64,000 nt of DNA from positions 310,001 to 374,000 of the forward strand of contig NZ_JABMCI010000070.1 in NCBI RefSeq assembly GCF_013359775.1, given 5' to 3'. Within the stretch, counting starts at the first letter, position 1. Each line of letters begins with the position of its first letter. A model generated the notes under the pieces. It was given only the letters and a program-made list of their open reading frames with translations. It did no database searches and was not told the origin of the DNA. Positions 60,990 through 64,000 of the stretch are shown piece by piece. Origin of the DNA: Cellulomonas humilata. GTDB taxonomy: Bacteria > Actinomycetota > Actinomycetes > Actinomycetales > Cellulomonadaceae. A program made the translations under genes and the position numbers.

Positions 60990-62773
60990 GGCAGACGGTG
61001 CGGGGGAGCTGGGCGCTGCTGCGGCTGGCGGCGAGCATCAGCCCCGGCAAGCTGACGCTCTCCGCAGTCCTCATGGTGCTGCAGTCGGTGGCGCTGCCGC
61101 TGGCTGCGCCCGCGCTCGCCGCGCTGACCGACGCGGCCGTGGCGGGGGACGCCCGGCGTGCGTCGGTGGCGGCGGTGCTCGTCGCGGTGCTGGTGGTCGC
61201 CGCGCTCACGGCCGGGCACTTCGCGCACATCTTCTACTTCGAGCTCGGTGACGAGGCGGTCATGCGCCTGGAGCGCGACCTCATCGGGCTCTCCCACGAC
61301 TCCCCCGGCATCGAGCACCACGAGCGGCCGGAGTATGCGGACCGGCTCCAGGTGCTGCGCACCGAGCTCGACCGTTCCGGCTGGGGGTCCATGCAGGCGC
61401 TGCTGTCGGCGATCGGGCTCGGCGTCGCGCTGCTCATCACCGGCGTCCTGCTGGCGCAGCTGAACCCGTGGCTCCTGCTCCTGCCGCTGGCCGCCGTGCC
61501 GCCGCTGGTGCTCGGCCGCCGCGCGGAGAGCGTGCTGGGTGCCGCGCGGACCGCCGCCGCGACCGACAACCGCCGCGCACGGCACCTGTTCGTCCTGTCG
61601 CTCGACGCCAACGCCGCCAAGGAGCTGCGCACCTGCGGGCTGGGCGAGGAGGTGCGGACGCGGCTGGCTCGGTCGTGGGACGCGGCCACCGCGGTGCTCT
61701 GGGCGGGCGAGGTGCGTGCCGACGCCCTGCGTGCCGCCGGTCAGCTGGCGTTCGCGGTCGCGTACGTCGCCGCGACCCTGCTCGTCCTGCGCGACGCCGT
61801 CGCCGGCCGCCGGACCGTCGGCGACGTCGTGCTGGTGATCACGCTGGCGTCGCAGGTGAATCAGCAGGTCACCGCCGCGGTCACGATCCTCCAGCAGCTG
61901 CAGCGGGCAGCCCGGACCATGACCGACCTCGCCTGGATGCGGTCGCTGGTGCAGGCACAGACGGTGCGGGGAGCGTCCGTCTCCGCCCCGGACGTGCTGC
62001 GCGACGGCATCCGGTTCGACGGCGTCTCGTTCACCTACCCCGGCACGGACGCGCCCGTCCTGGAGGGCGTCGACCTGGTGCTGCCGGCCGGCACCAGCGT
62101 CGCCATCGTCGGCGAGAACGGTGCCGGCAAGACCACGCTGGTCAAGCTCCTGTGCCGGTTCTACGCACCGACGACCGGCACGATCACGGTGGACGGCGTC
62201 GACCTGCACGACCTCGACCCCGTGGCCTGGCGCGACCGCACGGCTGCGGGGTTCCAGGACTTCTGCCGGTTCGAGCTGCTCGCGCGGCAGAACGTCGGTG
62301 TGGGGGACCTGCCCCGGATCGGGTCCGACGACGCGGTGCTCGGCGCCCTGGACCGGGCGCACTCCGCGGACGTGCTGGACCGCCTGGAGGACGGGCTCGA
62401 CACGCAGCTGGGCACCAGCCACGCGGACGGCGCCCAGCTGTCCGGCGGGCAGTGGCAGAAGCTCGCGCTCGGCCGGGCGATGATGCGCGAGCAGCCGCTG
62501 CTGGTGGTGCTCGACGAGCCGACGTCGGCCCTCGACGCCCAGGCCGAGCACGACCTGTACGAGCGGTACGCGGCCCACGCGAGGGCCGTCGGCGCGACGA
62601 CCGGCGCCGTGACCCTGCTGGTCTCGCACCGGTTCTCCACCGTCCGCATGGCCGACCTGATCCTGGTGGTCGCCGACCGCCGGATCGTCGAGTCCGGCTC
62701 GCACGAGGAGCTGGTGGCCCGTGGCGGCCTGTACGCCGAGCTGTTCGGGATCCAGGCGGCGGCCTACCTCTGA
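60986..62773 (+). CDS. ABC exporter half-transporter B (permease-ATPase)
   Basis: Partner of 595 residues with the same order: export domain (about 20-310), Walker A GENGAGKTT, signature LSGGQWQ, Walker B LVVLDEPTSALD and switch His in TLLVSHRFST. Both ATP sites appear intact, so the heterodimer has no obvious degenerate site. It overlaps gene A by four bases and ends the operon. Confidence 0.92.
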   Translation: MRQTVRGSWALLRLAASISPGKLTLSAVLMVLQSVALPLAAPALAALTDAAVAGDARRASVAAVLVAVLVVAALTAGHFAHIFYFELGDEAVMRLERDLIGLSHDSPGIEHHERPEYADRLQVLRTELDRSGWGSMQALLSAIGLGVALLITGVLLAQLNPWLLLLPLAAVPPLVLGRRAESVLGAARTAAATDNRRARHLFVLSLDANAAKELRTCGLGEEVRTRLARSWDAATAVLWAGEVRADALRAAGQLAFAVAYVAATLLVLRDAVAGRRTVGDVVLVITLASQVNQQVTAAVTILQQLQRAARTMTDLAWMRSLVQAQTVRGASVSAPDVLRDGIRFDGVSFTYPGTDAPVLEGVDLVLPAGTSVAIVGENGAGKTTLVKLLCRFYAPTTGTITVDGVDLHDLDPVAWRDRTAAGFQDFCRFELLARQNVGVGDLPRIGSDDAVLGALDRAHSADVLDRLEDGLDTQLGTSHADGAQLSGGQWQKLALGRAMMREQPLLVVLDEPTSALDAQAEHDLYERYAAHARAVGATTGAVTLLVSHRFSTVRMADLILVVADRRIVESGSHEELVARGGLYAELFGIQAAAYL

Positions 62774-62853
62774 ACCCCTGCGCGTGTGGGCGGTGACCGG
62801 CAGACTGGCAGCGCTCCGGGACGGACCGGGCGAACCGACCAGCAGGGGGATGC

Positions 62854-63849
62854 ATGGACAAGGGCAAGGCACGCGAGGTCAAGGCACAGGCGACGGACCT
62901 GGTCAGGGAGCTGTCCGAGCGGGTGGTGCGGCCGTCGGACCTCGCCGACGGCGGCCCGGCGCTGGCCATCGGTCTCGCACCTCAGCCCGACGGGTCGTAC
63001 GCGCTGGCGGTCCGCTACCGCCTGGGGCTGCCGTCCGTCCGCAGCATCGCGCGCAAGGTCGTCGCCGAGGTCGGGCCGGACGTCGACGTCCGCCGCACGG
63101 GCCGGATCTCCACCCTGGCCGACGACCCGACCAAGGTCCGGCCGCGCCCCCCGGTGATCACCGCCCGGTCCCTGGGCGAGACCGGTCGCGTGCGTCCGCT
63201 GCGGCCGGGCGTCTCGATCGCCCACGTCGACGTCACCGCCGGGACGCTCGGCGCGTTCGTGCACAAGGACGGGGTGGTGCATGCCCTGTCCAACTACCAC
63301 GTGCTCTCCGGCCGCCCGCAGGCCCGGGTGGGCGACGTCATCCTCCAGCCCGGGCCGGCGGACGGCGGACGGTCGCCGCGGGACCAGGTCGGCACGCTCG
63401 CCGCGCGGGTGGACCTGGAGCCCGGCCGTGACGCCACGGTGGACTGCGCGCTCGCCCTCCTGACCGACCAGGAGGTGGACCCGGAGTACCCGGTCGGCCG
63501 GATCACCACCACGGCGGTCGCGCTGGGCGGCGAGAAGGTCAGCAAGATCGGCCGCACCACGTCGATCACCTACGGGCAGGTGACGGCGATCGAGCTCGAC
63601 AACGTGGTCGTCGGCTACGGCGAGGAGCTCGGGGAGCTGAGCTTCGACAACCAGATCGAGGTCGAGTCCACCGGCACCGGTCCGTTCTCCCGCGGCGGTG
63701 ACTCCGGCTCGCTCGTCTTCCGCGAGGACGGGGTCGCCCTCGGTCTGCTCTTTGCAGGCTCGGAGTCGGGAGGGGACAATGGCACCGGGTTGACGTACCT
63801 CAACCCGATCGATGCCGTTCTGGACGCACTCGGGGTCACACTGGTCTGA
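62854..63849 (+). CDS. Trypsin-like (chymotrypsin-fold) serine peptidase family protein
   Basis: Protein of 331 residues with a serine-peptidase triad: His149 in LSNYHVLS, Asp197 in TVDCAL, and Ser284 in GGDSGS. The N-terminal ~110 residues are a separate alpha/beta unit (VKAQATDLVRELSERVV), and no signal peptide is visible, so the protein is probably intracellular. This combination resembles the Nal1/trypsin-like family of actinomycetes. Another gene begins 56 bases later. Confidence 0.8.
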   Translation: MDKGKAREVKAQATDLVRELSERVVRPSDLADGGPALAIGLAPQPDGSYALAVRYRLGLPSVRSIARKVVAEVGPDVDVRRTGRISTLADDPTKVRPRPPVITARSLGETGRVRPLRPGVSIAHVDVTAGTLGAFVHKDGVVHALSNYHVLSGRPQARVGDVILQPGPADGGRSPRDQVGTLAARVDLEPGRDATVDCALALLTDQEVDPEYPVGRITTTAVALGGEKVSKIGRTTSITYGQVTAIELDNVVVGYGEELGELSFDNQIEVESTGTGPFSRGGDSGSLVFREDGVALGLLFAGSESGGDNGTGLTYLNPIDAVLDALGVTLV

Positions 63850-63904
63850 CGATCGTCGGACCGTAGCCCCCGCTGCGGTCGCGGTCGGCGGGAGGCGGGA
63901 CACC

Positions 63905-64000
63905 ATGGCGGACCTCGAGCAGGCCCGGGCAGCGAAAGAGCACCTGCGGATGGCCTTGAAGGGGCGCTCGGACGTGCGCGGGATCGGCATCGCCCGCGCC
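63905..64000 (+). CDS. Hypothetical protein, 3' truncated by window edge
   Basis: Thirty-two codons are visible, beginning MADLEQARAAKEHLRMALKG. GGAGGCGGGAC precedes the ATG. The charged helix followed by DVRGIGIAR resembles the N-terminal element of stand-alone trypsin-like proteins of this type, so a second copy of the preceding kind is possible. Too short to name. Confidence 0.45.
   Translation, partial: MADLEQARAAKEHLRMALKGRSDVRGIGIARA

Overview
The window is about 64 kb of very high-GC chromosomal DNA, densely coding on both strands. Gene content (SigK/RskA, CsoR, HisC-like aminotransferase plus bkd genes, class F sortase, DUF6318- and DUF6458-type proteins, many GTG starts, ATGA overlaps) points to an actinomycete. 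Micrococcales, probably Cellulomonadaceae, is my best guess by gene style; no database search was possible. I saw no tRNA, rRNA, IS element, prophage or CRISPR array. Both ends cut a gene.

Layout. 1-4.3 kb: a SigK/RskA sigma/anti-sigma pair (5' end of sigK missing), a fasciclin lipoprotein and a DipZ-like CcdA-thioredoxin protein, with a pair of matching SigK-type promoters between the last two. 4.3-4.7 kb: a self-contained unit of c-di-GMP-I (GEMM-I) riboswitch, 50-codon ORF and terminator. 4.8-12 kb: membrane proteins, including a pseudokinase-flippase fusion, a CPBP protease and a regulator/ABC transporter operon. 12-15.5 kb: copper efflux genes copA-copZ-csoR and an Rrf2 regulator. 15.5-23.5 kb: a haem cluster, hemE-hemY-hemC-hemD-hemB-hemL on the minus strand with hemA divergent; hemH and hemQ are not in the window.

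23.6-32.5 kb: a hypothetical gene, purB, a DUF4129/MoxR/DUF58 operon, and a WXG-like small protein coupled to an alpha/beta hydrolase. 32.6-37.4 kb: an aminotransferase and a branched-chain 2-oxoacid dehydrogenase operon (E1alpha, E1beta, E2) behind two tandem inverted repeats. 38.1-40.9 kb: a four-gene cassette of secreted repeat protein, amidoligase, ECF sigma factor, and membrane-anchored repeat protein; this is the best candidate for an undescribed system. 40.9-47.3 kb: a Rieske protein, an MFS exporter and copC/copD-ctaG genes.

47.4-52.7 kb: secreted proteins, a DUF559/AbiEi-like protein followed by twin 54-bp hairpins, an S9 peptidase and a DUF6458 protein. 52.7-55.7 kb: a second sigma/anti-sigma pair with a class F sortase and a DUF4397 surface protein. 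55.8-64 kb: an RCC1-repeat secreted protein, a hydrolase divergent from a WYL regulator over a clear operator, a two-gene ABC exporter and a trypsin-like peptidase.
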